Assembly: GCF_026460945.1 (NCBI RefSeq) | Contig: NZ_JAOVZV010000019.1 | Span: 1-64,000 of the forward strand | Length of the DNA: 64,000 nucleotides | From: Chryseobacterium luquanense | Lineage (GTDB): Bacteria; Bacteroidota; Bacteroidia; Flavobacteriales; Weeksellaceae | Reading direction: 5' to 3' | In this document: positions 54,445 to 63,729 of the stretch, piece by piece | How positions within the stretch are numbered: position 1 is the first letter of the stretch | Layout of the letters: every line of letters starts with the position of its first letter | Made by a program: the position numbers and the translations under genes | The notes under the pieces: model-generated | The model's database searches: none | The model's input: only the letters and a program-made list of their open reading frames with translations | Told to the model about the DNA's origin: nothing

Positions 54445-56661
54445 ATGGGATTTTTTGACGAAACAGAAATGTATACAATTCCTGTTGATGGAAGGGTAGA
54501 AGCTTTGGCGAAAGTCACTGGAAAAGGAAAGTATGCTGCGGAATATGAGGTAGAAAATGTTTGTTATGCTGTATTGGTGACAAGTGAAATTCCTTCGGGT
54601 AAGATTAAAACTTTACAACTTGATCTGGCAAAGCAGGCAGAAGGAGTTTTAGATATTATTTCTCATCTTAAAAAACCTGCAGTTCCCGGATTTGCAGATG
54701 AAGCAAAAATAAAAGAGTCCAAATTCGGATTACCGGTTTTTCATACCGACACGATTTATTTTAAAGGTCAACCGATTGCCTTGGTGATTGCCAATACTTT
54801 TGAGGAAGCGACGTATGCTGCCTCTTTGGTAAAAGCAGATTATGAAAAAGCTCCTTTCGAAGTTGATTTTAATAAAGCAAGAATTAATACAGAATTAAAA
54901 CCTGCCGGAAAAGAAAGAGGAAATATAGATGCTTGGAAAAATCTTCCTTTTTCAGTAGAGCAGGAATACAATATTGCGGAAGAAGTTCACAATCCTATGG
55001 AAATGCATGCAACAATTGCGCAATGGGATGGAAACAAACTAAAATTGTACGACAAGAATCAGGGAGTGAATGGTGTTCAGAAAACGATTTCAGGATTATT
55101 TAATTTACCGACAGACAATATTCAGGTTTTCAGTGAATTTGTGGGTGGTGGTTTTGGTTCAGGTTTAAAAGTATGGCCTCATGTTTTGGCAGCTGTTTTA
55201 GGAGCTAAACAGGTTAACCGACCTGTGAAATTAATGCTTACCCGTCCTCAAATGTTTCATTCTGTAGGTTACAGACCTGCTTCATGGCAGAAAATTAAGT
55301 TAGGAGCAGATTCTACTGGAAAAATCTTAGGAATTCATCATCAGGCAAAAAACGGATGTGCTATTTATGATCCTTTCAGTGACGGAATTACCCGCGTTAC
55401 AAGATTGATCTATCAGTTTGATAATTTGAAAACAGAAAACGCTGTCGTTCCGCTTAATCTCAGTGCGCCGACATGGATGCGTGGTCCGGGAGATTGTACA
55501 GGAGATTTTGCTGTGGAATCAGCGATGGATGAGTTGAGTTATCAGCTTAAAATGGATCCGGTTGAACTTAGGTATAAGAATTTAGCTTTAGATAAAAATC
55601 CAGATACAGGCTTGCCTTGGTCAACCAATTATTTAAAAGAAGCTGTCCAAAAAGGGGCTGAAATGATTGGCTGGAATCAAAGAAAATCAGTTCCAAATTC
55701 ACAAACAGAAGGTGACTGGAAAATAGGCTATGGAATGGCAGTCGGAATGTGGAATGCGGGAAGAAATAAAGCCAGTGCAGGAATTGTGATGGATAAAGAA
55801 GGAAATATTATTCTACAGACAGCAATGACAGACATCGGAACGGGAACAGGAACAGGAATGTTGAATATTTTGCACGATGCGACAGGAATATCAAAATCTA
55901 AAATTAAAATACAGCTTGGAAATTCGGATTTGCCTCCTGCAGGAAGTCAGGGTGGAAGTACTGGAATGTCTTCCATCAGTGGAGCTGTGGTTGCGGTGAT
56001 TGATGTTTTAAAGCTGAAATTGACAGAATACATTACAAAATTCGATTCAGCATATAAAAATTCGACAGCCAAGGATCTTCTTCTTTCTGATACCGGAGTT
56101 TCACTGAACAAAGCAGGGCAGCATTTTGTTCCGTATCAAAAAATATGGGAAGGAAATAATCTTACGCTTTTGGAAGTAGAAGCGAGCTCCGGTCCGGGAG
56201 ATGAAAGGTCAAAATACTCATTCTGCTCTTCGGCAGCGCATTTCTGTAAAGTAAGAGTTAATTCTAAAACAGGAAAAATAGTTGTTGAAAAAATGGTTGC
56301 CGTCGTTGATGGTGGAAAAGTTATCAATCCGAAGCCTGCAACCAATCAGATTACGGGTGCTGCAGTTGGCGGTATCGGTATGGCTCTAATGGAAAAACAA
56401 ATGATTGACGGGAAATTGGGAAGTTTGGTAGGAAATGATTTGGCAGGTTACCATTTTCCGGTGAATGCAGATGCTCCAATGATTGAGGTGGCATTCATTA
56501 ATAAGCCTGACCCAAATATCAATCCGAGTGGCGCAAAAGGTTTAGGTGAAGTGGGAATTATCGGTGTTGCTCCTGCGATTGCCAATGCTGTTTTCAATGC
56601 AACAGGAAAACGTTTCAGAGATTTACCAATTACTCCGGAGAAGTTTTTTTCTGAATCATAA
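54445..56661 (+). CDS. Molybdenum hydroxylase, molybdopterin-binding catalytic subunit (PaoC-like)
   Basis: A 738-residue catalytic subunit of the xanthine oxidase family that oxidises aldehydes at a molybdenum-cytosine-dinucleotide-type site. Conserved segments: GKYAAEYEVENVCYA, FVGGGFGSGLKVWPH, TWMRGPGD, GGSTGMSSISG for the cofactor, and the catalytic Glu in GAKGLGEVGIIGV. It follows the FAD subunit by 34 bases. No XdhC/PaoD-type cofactor chaperone gene lies next to it in this window. Substrate cannot be told. Confidence 0.92.
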   Translation: MGFFDETEMYTIPVDGRVEALAKVTGKGKYAAEYEVENVCYAVLVTSEIPSGKIKTLQLDLAKQAEGVLDIISHLKKPAVPGFADEAKIKESKFGLPVFHTDTIYFKGQPIALVIANTFEEATYAASLVKADYEKAPFEVDFNKARINTELKPAGKERGNIDAWKNLPFSVEQEYNIAEEVHNPMEMHATIAQWDGNKLKLYDKNQGVNGVQKTISGLFNLPTDNIQVFSEFVGGGFGSGLKVWPHVLAAVLGAKQVNRPVKLMLTRPQMFHSVGYRPASWQKIKLGADSTGKILGIHHQAKNGCAIYDPFSDGITRVTRLIYQFDNLKTENAVVPLNLSAPTWMRGPGDCTGDFAVESAMDELSYQLKMDPVELRYKNLALDKNPDTGLPWSTNYLKEAVQKGAEMIGWNQRKSVPNSQTEGDWKIGYGMAVGMWNAGRNKASAGIVMDKEGNIILQTAMTDIGTGTGTGMLNILHDATGISKSKIKIQLGNSDLPPAGSQGGSTGMSSISGAVVAVIDVLKLKLTEYITKFDSAYKNSTAKDLLLSDTGVSLNKAGQHFVPYQKIWEGNNLTLLEVEASSGPGDERSKYSFCSSAAHFCKVRVNSKTGKIVVEKMVAVVDGGKVINPKPATNQITGAAVGGIGMALMEKQMIDGKLGSLVGNDLAGYHFPVNADAPMIEVAFINKPDPNINPSGAKGLGEVGIIGVAPAIANAVFNATGKRFRDLPITPEKFFSES

Positions 56662-56695
56662 GCGCTATTTCAGGAAAACTTATTCAATATACTCA

Positions 56696-56728
56696 AAACC
56701 TTAGTTATAATAAAGCTGAGGTTTTTTT
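56696..56728 (+). terminator. Terminator after the molybdenum hydroxylase operon
   Basis: AAACCTTAG pairs with CTGAGGTTT (one G-U pair), followed by T-run. The gap from 56662 to 56966 otherwise holds only A+T-rich sequence and a possible promoter box. Confidence 0.7.
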
Positions 56729-56920
56729 GATTTTTATACATTCGGATGCTTATGTATTTCAAAAGTCTATTTTTTAAGAAAAATATTAGTATTTCCGCTA
56801 TTGATAATAGATTTAGCCAATAAGAAGACTGTAATTTATAGTATTATCGTAATCTGACAAAAGCAAATTAGTATCAATAAAAGTTAATTTTAAAACTTCA
56901 CTTTATTGAGAATTAAGTAT

Positions 56921-56928
56921 TATATTTG
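56921..56928 (+). promoter_or_regulatory. Possible -7 box for the serine hydrolase gene
   Basis: TATATTTG matches the TANNTTTG consensus, with a TTG 12 bases upstream that is closer than the normal spacing. It lies 38 bases before the ATG. Confidence 0.35.
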
Positions 56929-56966
56929 CTGCTCAATTTTATTTATTTAAAATTTACAAAAGCATA

Positions 56967-58316
56967 ATGAATATTATTACCAGTACATTTTCAGTTTTAA
57001 AGCAGTCTTCAGCCATTATTGTTTTGTCGGCAACTGTTATCAGTACTCAGCTTTCAGCGCAGAAAAAAATCGACACTTATTTTGATCATTTATTCAGTAA
57101 TAATAAGATGATGGGCAGTGTTGCTGTTTCATATAAAGACAGTATTATTTATACCAAAGCGTTTGGTTATGCCGATGTAGATGCCAAATTAATGAACAAT
57201 ACAGATACAAAATTTCGTATTGGTTCTATTACAAAGACTTTCACAGGAGTATTGGTATTAAAGGCAGTTGAAGAACAGAAGTTAAAATTAGAAGACAGGC
57301 TTTCCGCTTATTTTCCTCAAGTGAAGAATGCTGAAAAAATTACAATAAGACAGCTTCTTAACCAACGTACCGGAATTTTTAATTTTACAGAAATTGAAGG
57401 TGAAGATGAATGGGAAAGAAAATTTCATACTCAAAAAGAGTTTATGGATTTTTTCATCAATAAAAAAAGCAACTTTGAGCCGGGTGCAGAGTATGAATAC
57501 AGCAATACCAATTATGCTTTGCTTGGTTTTATTCTTGAAAAACTATATCAAAAATCTTATGCTGAAATTCTTAATGAAAAAATCTGTACACCGCTTCGGT
57601 TAAAAAACACCTATTATTCGTTTGAAGTTGACAGTAAAAAGAATGAAGCCATCTCTTACAATATTCAAAATCGTTACGTGAGAAATGCAGTAACCAATTT
57701 TTCCAATCATCCTGCAAGTGGAGGGATTGCTTCTACACCTACAGATTTAAATAAATTTCTTTATGCCTTATTTAATAATAAACTGATGAGTGCCGAAAGT
57801 CTTAAAATAATGCTTCCTATGGAGGAAGGTGAGTACGGGATGGGAATTTTCAGATTTCCTATGGGGAAAAATTTAGTTTATGAACATGGAGGAAGAGTAG
57901 AGAATTATTTTTCGGATTATTGGTATTTTCCTAAAGAAGAACTTGGCGTGGTACAGTTTACCAACGCTGTTAATATTGATATGGATAAAATCATGTTTGT
58001 ATTGACAAAGTATGCTTACCAAATTCAACCTGAACTTCCGGACTTCAATAAAACACCGGAGCTTTCCGTGAAAGAATTTGCTGATATTAAGGGAACTTAT
58101 TTTACTGAAGATAAAAAAGAGTCGGCTACTGTTTCTTCTGATGGTAATAATCTTGTTTTTCAAGGCGCAGAATCGAGACAGACCTATATTCCCTTAACAT
58201 TTAAAAATAAAACAACTTTTGAATATGATAAGATAAAAATAATCTTTGATCCTAAAAAACATCAATTAACGATTTATCAGGATAATATAGTAAAAGTATT
58301 TAGACAAAAAGTTTAG
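56967..58316 (+). CDS. Exported class C beta-lactamase-like serine hydrolase
   Basis: A 449-residue exported hydrolase. The N terminus has a long signal (IIVLSATVISTQLSAQ). The beta-lactamase/transpeptidase fold is indicated by Ser87 and Lys90 in SITK, the YxN motif in EYSNTNYALLG, and HGG in VYEHGGRVE near residue 307. The C-terminal 100 residues form a separate beta-domain. Proteins of this class are esterases or D,D-peptidases more often than antibiotic-resistance enzymes. A strong terminator follows. Confidence 0.88.
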   Translation: MNIITSTFSVLKQSSAIIVLSATVISTQLSAQKKIDTYFDHLFSNNKMMGSVAVSYKDSIIYTKAFGYADVDAKLMNNTDTKFRIGSITKTFTGVLVLKAVEEQKLKLEDRLSAYFPQVKNAEKITIRQLLNQRTGIFNFTEIEGEDEWERKFHTQKEFMDFFINKKSNFEPGAEYEYSNTNYALLGFILEKLYQKSYAEILNEKICTPLRLKNTYYSFEVDSKKNEAISYNIQNRYVRNAVTNFSNHPASGGIASTPTDLNKFLYALFNNKLMSAESLKIMLPMEEGEYGMGIFRFPMGKNLVYEHGGRVENYFSDYWYFPKEELGVVQFTNAVNIDMDKIMFVLTKYAYQIQPELPDFNKTPELSVKEFADIKGTYFTEDKKESATVSSDGNNLVFQGAESRQTYIPLTFKNKTTFEYDKIKIIFDPKKHQLTIYQDNIVKVFRQKV

Positions 58317-58359
58317 TTCCAAAATCCTCTATATAAAAAATCTTAATCTTTTAATTGGA

Positions 58360-58401
58360 AACCCTCAAAGTTTTTATATTTTAAACTTTGAGGGTTTTTT
58401 A
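58360..58401. terminator. Terminator between convergent genes
   Basis: AACCCTCAAAGTTT and AAACTTTGAGGGTT are perfect 14-base arms with a 9-base loop and a T-run. Confidence 0.88.
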
Positions 58402-58428
58402 TTTTGGGTAAATATTACAAACGATGGA

Positions 58429-59013
58429 TCAATTAAATTCATCATGATAAGACTTTATATTGTCAAGAGTCGGTAAAGTATTAACGGTAATTTTCTTCAG
58501 GTTTTTCTTTGCTTTTTTAGAGCCTAAAATCTGGGTAATCTCGGTGAAAGTTCCGGCAAGAAGATCAATTTTTGTGTCAACCGTAGTCTCTTTACCATCC
58601 CAATATATTTTTGAAACAGCAATCAGTTCAAATTTCCCTTTATTAAAACGGAAAGTTTGCTCATTTTTTACATCACCAATTTCTTTATAAATGATCAGAT
58701 TATTGTTTTCAATGCGTATATCGGGAACCTGATTTCCACCATATTTTCCTTCGGGATATTGCGGGTCGAAAACTTCTGTAGAACTGAATGCAGATTTAAA
58801 TTTTCTATCCGGTCCTAAAAAGAAGATCTGTAGTTTTAAAGGTTGTGTAGCGTCTTTGGTATTCATAGAAAGAAGAACTTTATCCTGCAGCCCGTCTTTA
58901 TTAAGATCACCAACTGCATCTCTTATCATTTTAAAATGATTTGTATTTTCATTGGCTTGAGAGAATAAAGGCAGAGTTGCGAAAATAGCTGATAAGAATA
59001 ATATTTTCTTCAT
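58429..59013 (-). CDS. Exported protein with VCBS/FG-GAP-like motif
   Basis: A 194-residue protein with signal peptide (ILFLSAIFATLPLFSQ). The early segment VGDLNKDGLQDKVLLSM is a VCBS/FG-GAP-like calcium-binding loop (DxNxDGxxD). The rest is beta-rich. No full family was assigned. The gap from 59014 to 59451 upstream (438 bases) is very A+T-rich, with no ORF, hairpin or promoter I can support. Confidence 0.7.
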   Translation of the reverse strand: MKKILFLSAIFATLPLFSQANENTNHFKMIRDAVGDLNKDGLQDKVLLSMNTKDATQPLKLQIFFLGPDRKFKSAFSSTEVFDPQYPEGKYGGNQVPDIRIENNNLIIYKEIGDVKNEQTFRFNKGKFELIAVSKIYWDGKETTVDTKIDLLAGTFTEITQILGSKKAKKNLKKITVNTLPTLDNIKSYHDEFN

Positions 59014-59454
59014 GGTTTTTACAAATTGTAATTTAGTTTGAATATCTAAACTACGAAAAAAACTTTGATTATAACATGAAGAGGAAAGAAATCAAAAGTT
59101 ATAAATCCATAGAATTTTTTTACAAATAGATTTAAAAATCTTTTAGAATCATTTATCTGGATACATAGTAAAGCAAGATTATTTTTCTTCTTGAATATTT
59201 ATGAGTATAATAAATAATTCACAATAACAACTAATTATTTTATCTAAAATAATTTTATTTAAAAGATGTGGTATAAGGCTTTGAGGGCTTTTTATAAAGT
59301 TGATGATTTTAATATTTTTATCATAATTTAATGAATTATATATTAAAATTGACGAAGTATGACAATAGTCATGTATTTATAAATTTAACATAATTTAATT
59401 TCAAAAAAAAATCTGGATCCCTATTTTAGCAATCCTTAGAAAACTGAAAATTTG

Positions 59455-61269
59455 ATGATAAAGTACTTCTTAATTCTGACAGGATTGAGCATTTCCTGTG
59501 GTGTTTTTGCTCAGCATCATGTCTCGAGAATTTATTCCGATTTCTCCGGCTTTTGGGATAGCAGCACAACAGTTCAACCCAACAACAATCATAATCTTTT
59601 GGCTTTCACATGGGATGCTGATGGTGCAGGAAATATTTATCAGCCCAAAACATACAGTACGGGGGTAAATAATGCTGTGTTAACATCGCATGGAGTATCC
59701 TATACTGCAGGAACATTTATATCATTACCGATTTATAACGTTCCCGCTCCAAATGGTAGTACATACGTAGGAGTTGGGCAAATGTATGGTGGTAATGGGA
59801 ATGTGTCTCCGGTTCCTGTACACAACAACTTTGTGGAGTATTTGTCTGATGGTATTCAGGGATTGGGGTTAGGAACGGCAATGTTTAATATTCCTCCAGG
59901 CTCAAGTATAAGCCTTAATACCATGGGAATTGTACCTTCTTCAATTGGTGACGGTATTCCGGATCTTATCTTTACTCAGATGGGTGAGCCTTCGGGTAAC
60001 CCTGATGTTTTTTACTTCGTTAATGAACTGGGGAATACGATAGGAACTACTTATTCAGTTACTTTTAACAGCGTACCGGTAATCGGGAATGCCTGTTGGA
60101 AATTTTATAATGCTAATACTAATCCGCCTACCTATAATGCAGGAGTTTCAGGTACTTCCGGAACTGGAAGCTGCGTGCGTGCTGTACGAGTTTTGGCGGC
60201 TGACTGGTCTGAATTTGGAATCACCAGTAGCAACTATATGCAGGCTGTGAAATTAATTCAGACATTCTCAGGTTCTTCAGATCTTGCATTTATCGGTGCT
60301 TATAATGAGGAATCAATCACTTTTGCGGCAAGTGTATCAGGAAGTGTTTATAATGACAATGATGCAGGAGTTCCAAATGGTAATTTTTATTCAGGCGCTA
60401 CGGTAAGACTGCTTAATAATGGAGTATCCTTCCGAACTGCAACGACAAATTCCAGTGGGTTTTATTTCTTTGATAATATTAATACCAATACATATCCGGG
60501 ACCTTTCACGGTTGAATTGGTGGTACCTCAGGGGTTTTCTGTAGTTGGAAACAGTTTGGGAAATACAAGCAACAGTATTCCTGCTGTGCTCACCAATGGC
60601 TCTTCACAAGGAAATAACTTTGGAATCAACCGACCACCTGTAGTAGGAAACGATACCTTTTCGGTTCCTAAAAATGTATCTAAAATAGTTAATCTCATAG
60701 CAAACGATAGCGACTCCGATGGCGGAGTTCTTATTCCTTCAAGCATAAATTTGATTATACCCGCAGGAGCATCTAATATTTCGACTTCAGGAAGCAACAC
60801 CAAAGGATTTACCGTAAATAATCAGGGAACCTGGAATGTCGATAATGCCGGAATCTTAACGTTTACTCCTGCACAGAATTTCTTCGGTACAGCATCTGTG
60901 GCGCAATATACCATTAAGGATAATGCAGGATTATCAAGCAATATTGCATCGATCAATATATCGGTAGATTATTGTTATAAACCGGGAGCAACAGGCACAA
61001 CCACTTCTTACACCAATCTGGGAATTTCTACGTTGTCGGAAAGATTTAAAAACTGGCCTGTAGGACCTACTACACCAGAAGGTGGAATTCCCAACGGTTT
61101 TTTAGCACTCAACTCTTCAGATAAGGGAATGGTGATCACAAGGGTTTCCAGCTCTTCAGCAGTTCCTCAGCCGAAAAAAGGAATGATAATCTATGATATA
61201 GCATCTCAGTGTGTTAAACTATACAATGGTTCTGTCTGGAACTGTATCAAAAGAAGCTGTAACGATTAA
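59455..61269 (+). CDS. Secreted surface protein with SdrD_B-like and cadherin-like domains
   Basis: A 604-residue exported protein (signal peptide FLILTGLSISCGVFAQ). The start at ATG 59455 is preferred to the TTG just before it. After an N-terminal beta-rich region come an SdrD_B-like domain (residues 300-395: SGSVYNDNDAGVPNG, TNSSGFYFFDNI) and a cadherin-like/Ig-like repeat (about 400-505: VGNDTFSVPKNV, LIANDSDSDGG, LTFTPAQNFFG). The C-terminal 75 residues carry a module (KKGMIIYDIASQCVKLYNGS) also found at the end of the next gene product. No T9SS sorting domain is seen. Confidence 0.75.
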   Translation: MIKYFLILTGLSISCGVFAQHHVSRIYSDFSGFWDSSTTVQPNNNHNLLAFTWDADGAGNIYQPKTYSTGVNNAVLTSHGVSYTAGTFISLPIYNVPAPNGSTYVGVGQMYGGNGNVSPVPVHNNFVEYLSDGIQGLGLGTAMFNIPPGSSISLNTMGIVPSSIGDGIPDLIFTQMGEPSGNPDVFYFVNELGNTIGTTYSVTFNSVPVIGNACWKFYNANTNPPTYNAGVSGTSGTGSCVRAVRVLAADWSEFGITSSNYMQAVKLIQTFSGSSDLAFIGAYNEESITFAASVSGSVYNDNDAGVPNGNFYSGATVRLLNNGVSFRTATTNSSGFYFFDNINTNTYPGPFTVELVVPQGFSVVGNSLGNTSNSIPAVLTNGSSQGNNFGINRPPVVGNDTFSVPKNVSKIVNLIANDSDSDGGVLIPSSINLIIPAGASNISTSGSNTKGFTVNNQGTWNVDNAGILTFTPAQNFFGTASVAQYTIKDNAGLSSNIASINISVDYCYKPGATGTTTSYTNLGISTLSERFKNWPVGPTTPEGGIPNGFLALNSSDKGMVITRVSSSSAVPQPKKGMIIYDIASQCVKLYNGSVWNCIKRSCND

Positions 61270-61280
61270 ATTTATACAAT

Positions 61281-61838
61281 ATGAAGAAGAGTTTAATACT
61301 GATGGCTGCAATGTTCATCATAAGTTTGAATGCTCAGATAGGAATTGGCAAAACAGTGATTTCAGGAACGGGTTCCATCATGGAATTTGATGGTAATACT
61401 TCAAATCAGTTAAGTGATAATACAACAGCTAATACAAAAGGTCTGATTTTGCCTGCAGTTCTTGAAATCCCTAATTTCGGAACTTCAGGTTCTGCTACGA
61501 GTATTCCTCAGAATGGAACATTTCTATTTGACAGGCAGACCAAAAAAAACAGATTCTATGAAAATGGAGTATGGAAAGATTTGTCTGATGAAGGTAATAA
61601 TGCCAATTTAATTCCCTTTGCAGGAACTGAAAAAGGAAACGGAGTGATCGTAGGGGCATCATCAAGTGCTGCAAAAGGAGTTTTGGTTTTCGAATCAGCT
61701 GATAAAGCATTGGTTCTTCCCCATATCTTTAATCCGCATCTCACGGTGATTAATCCTTATCCGGGAATGATGTGCTACGACACGCAAAGCAATTCAATAG
61801 CTGTTTATGATGGCACCAATTGGAATTATTGGAAATAA
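61281..61838 (+). CDS. Small exported partner of the surface protein
   Basis: A 185-residue exported protein (signal peptide ILMAAMFIISLNAQ). Its C-terminal part (PGMMCYDTQSNSIAVYDGTN) has the same module as the C terminus of the upstream protein, 11 bases away in the same operon. The N-terminal part (IGIGKTVISGTGSIMEFDG) is typical of Bacteroidota fibre-like surface proteins. The function is unknown. Confidence 0.7.
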   Translation: MKKSLILMAAMFIISLNAQIGIGKTVISGTGSIMEFDGNTSNQLSDNTTANTKGLILPAVLEIPNFGTSGSATSIPQNGTFLFDRQTKKNRFYENGVWKDLSDEGNNANLIPFAGTEKGNGVIVGASSSAAKGVLVFESADKALVLPHIFNPHLTVINPYPGMMCYDTQSNSIAVYDGTNWNYWK

Positions 61839-61870
61839 ATTTCAATGAATCGCAGAAAACCATTAGCAAA

Positions 61871-61896
61871 AAAGAACGCCTTAAGCGTTCTTTTTG
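61871..61896 (+). terminator. Terminator after the surface-protein pair
   Basis: AAAGAACGC and GCGTTCTTT are perfect 9-base arms around CTTAA with T-run. Confidence 0.8.
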
Positions 61897-61905
61897 ATAT
61901 TCTGT

Positions 61906-62277
61906 TTATTTTTCAGGCTCATTGCCGTTGTTGCACCAATAGAGAGCATGATAAACATTGTCTTTCGAGAAAAATTTAAAATTACTAAAACCTTCTACAT
62001 CGCTGAACGTTTTTGCATTTTCATTATTACTTACAATCGCAGCCCGATTGTAATGAGTGATTGTATTTAATTCTGAAAGAGAATTTTTGAGCCAGGTTTT
62101 GACATCTGCATTCTCCAAGTCGGTATCCAGATACAGCATATAATTCAGTTCATCGAATTTTGCCACTTTGTTTTTAACATGTGGAATGACAAGATTTTCA
62201 AAATCTTCTCTGTTGATTTCTCCTGTAGCATTAAATGCCGCTACGTTGTCTGGTGCATCATTAAGTATGGTAATCAT
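61906..62277 (-). CDS. STAS/SEC14 (SpoIIAA-like) domain protein
   Basis: A 123-residue protein of the SpoIIAA-like/STAS-SEC14 type: AFNATGEINREDFENLVIP (the start of the domain), YMLYLDTDLENADVKTWL in the middle, and RAAIVSN with KFFSKDNVYHALYW at the end. The start at 62277 (MITILNDAPDN) is preferred to an ATG 18 codons upstream, whose extra segment does not resemble the family. The family's ligand is unknown, perhaps lipid or protein binding. Confidence 0.8.
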   Translation of the reverse strand: MITILNDAPDNVAAFNATGEINREDFENLVIPHVKNKVAKFDELNYMLYLDTDLENADVKTWLKNSLSELNTITHYNRAAIVSNNENAKTFSDVEGFSNFKFFSKDNVYHALYWCNNGNEPEK

Positions 62278-62512
62278 ATTGTATATTTTTGGTGGTGAGA
62301 AGAGTTTGGCAATAATTAAGCCATTAAACAATGGTGTGGTATTAAAAATTATAAAACTTAGATTGTGCTTTTTATCAGAATTTTATAAATCAATTATGAT
62401 ATCATTATTTTAACATTCCCAAAAGTTGTTTAATATTTAGAAATTTAGGCAGGGATGCTGTAACAAAACGATACATTAATACACTCATCATAAGTAATAA
62501 AAACGAATAACA

Positions 62513-63397
62513 ATGCCCACTTTAAGCACAAAATATGTCTTTCTTGACTTCTTTAATTTTCTGAAAAAACCGAACGATCAACAGATTGAATCCTCAACAA
62601 AAGAAAAGATACTTATTCTTTTTAAATTTCTTTTTTTTGAATTGTTAATTACGTGTATCATTGTTTTTCCGCTGGATTATATCATCGATAAGTTTATTAC
62701 ACTGAAAAGCGAAAGTTTAGATTATCAACAAAATACAATCTACATGGTTTTTATTCTTGTTGTTATTTTGGTTCCTTTTTTTGAAGAAGTTATATTCAGA
62801 TCAGTTTTACGATATAACTCAATATATAAGGGAAGGATCAGCTGTGAAAAGTGGAACAGAGTTTTCCCTTATCTTGTTTATACACTCTGCATCGCTTTTG
62901 GTTTGGTTCATGCGGGAAATTATTTCAACGAAAGTATTACGTTTTTTCTTTTATCACCCCTTATCGTTTTAAGCCAGCTTTCAGGAGCATTTGTTATCAG
63001 CTATATCAGAGTACGGTTAAATTTTTATTACGGATTTTTCTATCATGCGCTTTGGAATTTTGTCGCTGCGATTTTGATTCCTTCCGTCATGATTTTATTT
63101 GCCAGTCCGTACGTGGATAAAATCACAAATTATACTTTGAGCATTGAGGAAAAAGTATTTTTCCATTTGAATGAAACCCAGACGACCAGTTTGGATATAA
63201 GAGATCATAAAATATATAAAATCGAAGCAACGCAATTGTATCTTCAGGATATTCTTGATCTAATTTATGGGAAAGGCAAATTTTATGTTGATGAATATAT
63301 TGTTAATATGAAATTTTCCTCAAAAAGAGGACTTACAAAGGAGGAGTTTAAAAAGGTATTGGAGAAGGAATATGAGATTCAAAATTCTTCTGAATAA
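62513..63397 (+). CDS. CPBP-family intramembrane glutamic protease
   Basis: A 294-residue inner-membrane protein with 6 hydrophobic segments. The CPBP (CAAX protease/bacteriocin-processing) signature is visible: Glu91-Glu92 and Arg96 in FFEEVIFRSVL, His133 in FGLVHAGNYFNE, and the final His/Asn pair in FFYHALWNFV. Such enzymes process prenylated or peptide substrates and are used in self-immunity to bacteriocins in some bacteria. The C-terminal 70 residues are soluble. The gap 63398-63729 after it is A+T-rich with nothing recognised. Confidence 0.85.
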   Translation: MPTLSTKYVFLDFFNFLKKPNDQQIESSTKEKILILFKFLFFELLITCIIVFPLDYIIDKFITLKSESLDYQQNTIYMVFILVVILVPFFEEVIFRSVLRYNSIYKGRISCEKWNRVFPYLVYTLCIAFGLVHAGNYFNESITFFLLSPLIVLSQLSGAFVISYIRVRLNFYYGFFYHALWNFVAAILIPSVMILFASPYVDKITNYTLSIEEKVFFHLNETQTTSLDIRDHKIYKIEATQLYLQDILDLIYGKGKFYVDEYIVNMKFSSKRGLTKEEFKKVLEKEYEIQNSSE

Positions 63398-63729
63398 TTA
63401 TAAAAATCATTTATAATATTTCTTTTTTGATTCCTAATTTTGTCGGGCTTCAAACAGAAAATTTTTCTCTGTATCACATTATTTCAATTTGCTTGACGCT
63501 AAAAGTTTAATAATTGTTTAAGTATTTAAGGTTATAATCGTTATTACTTCTATTTTTCGAAGAAAAATAGTTTCGACAAGTCTGTAGCGAATTTCATTGT
63601 TAAAATATAGACTTAAATCAGCGTAATTCGTGGAATCTTATAAAAATCTATCACACAGTTCTAAGGTGATGGATGGATCTCGATGATATTTTAATATCTG
63701 TTTTAAGGAGTCATCTGAGTTTTATATGT

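Noticed and set aside
56967..58316. Antibiotic-resistance class C beta-lactamase
   Set aside because: The class C fold motifs are shared by many esterases and peptidases, and the extra C-terminal domain is unlike AmpC.
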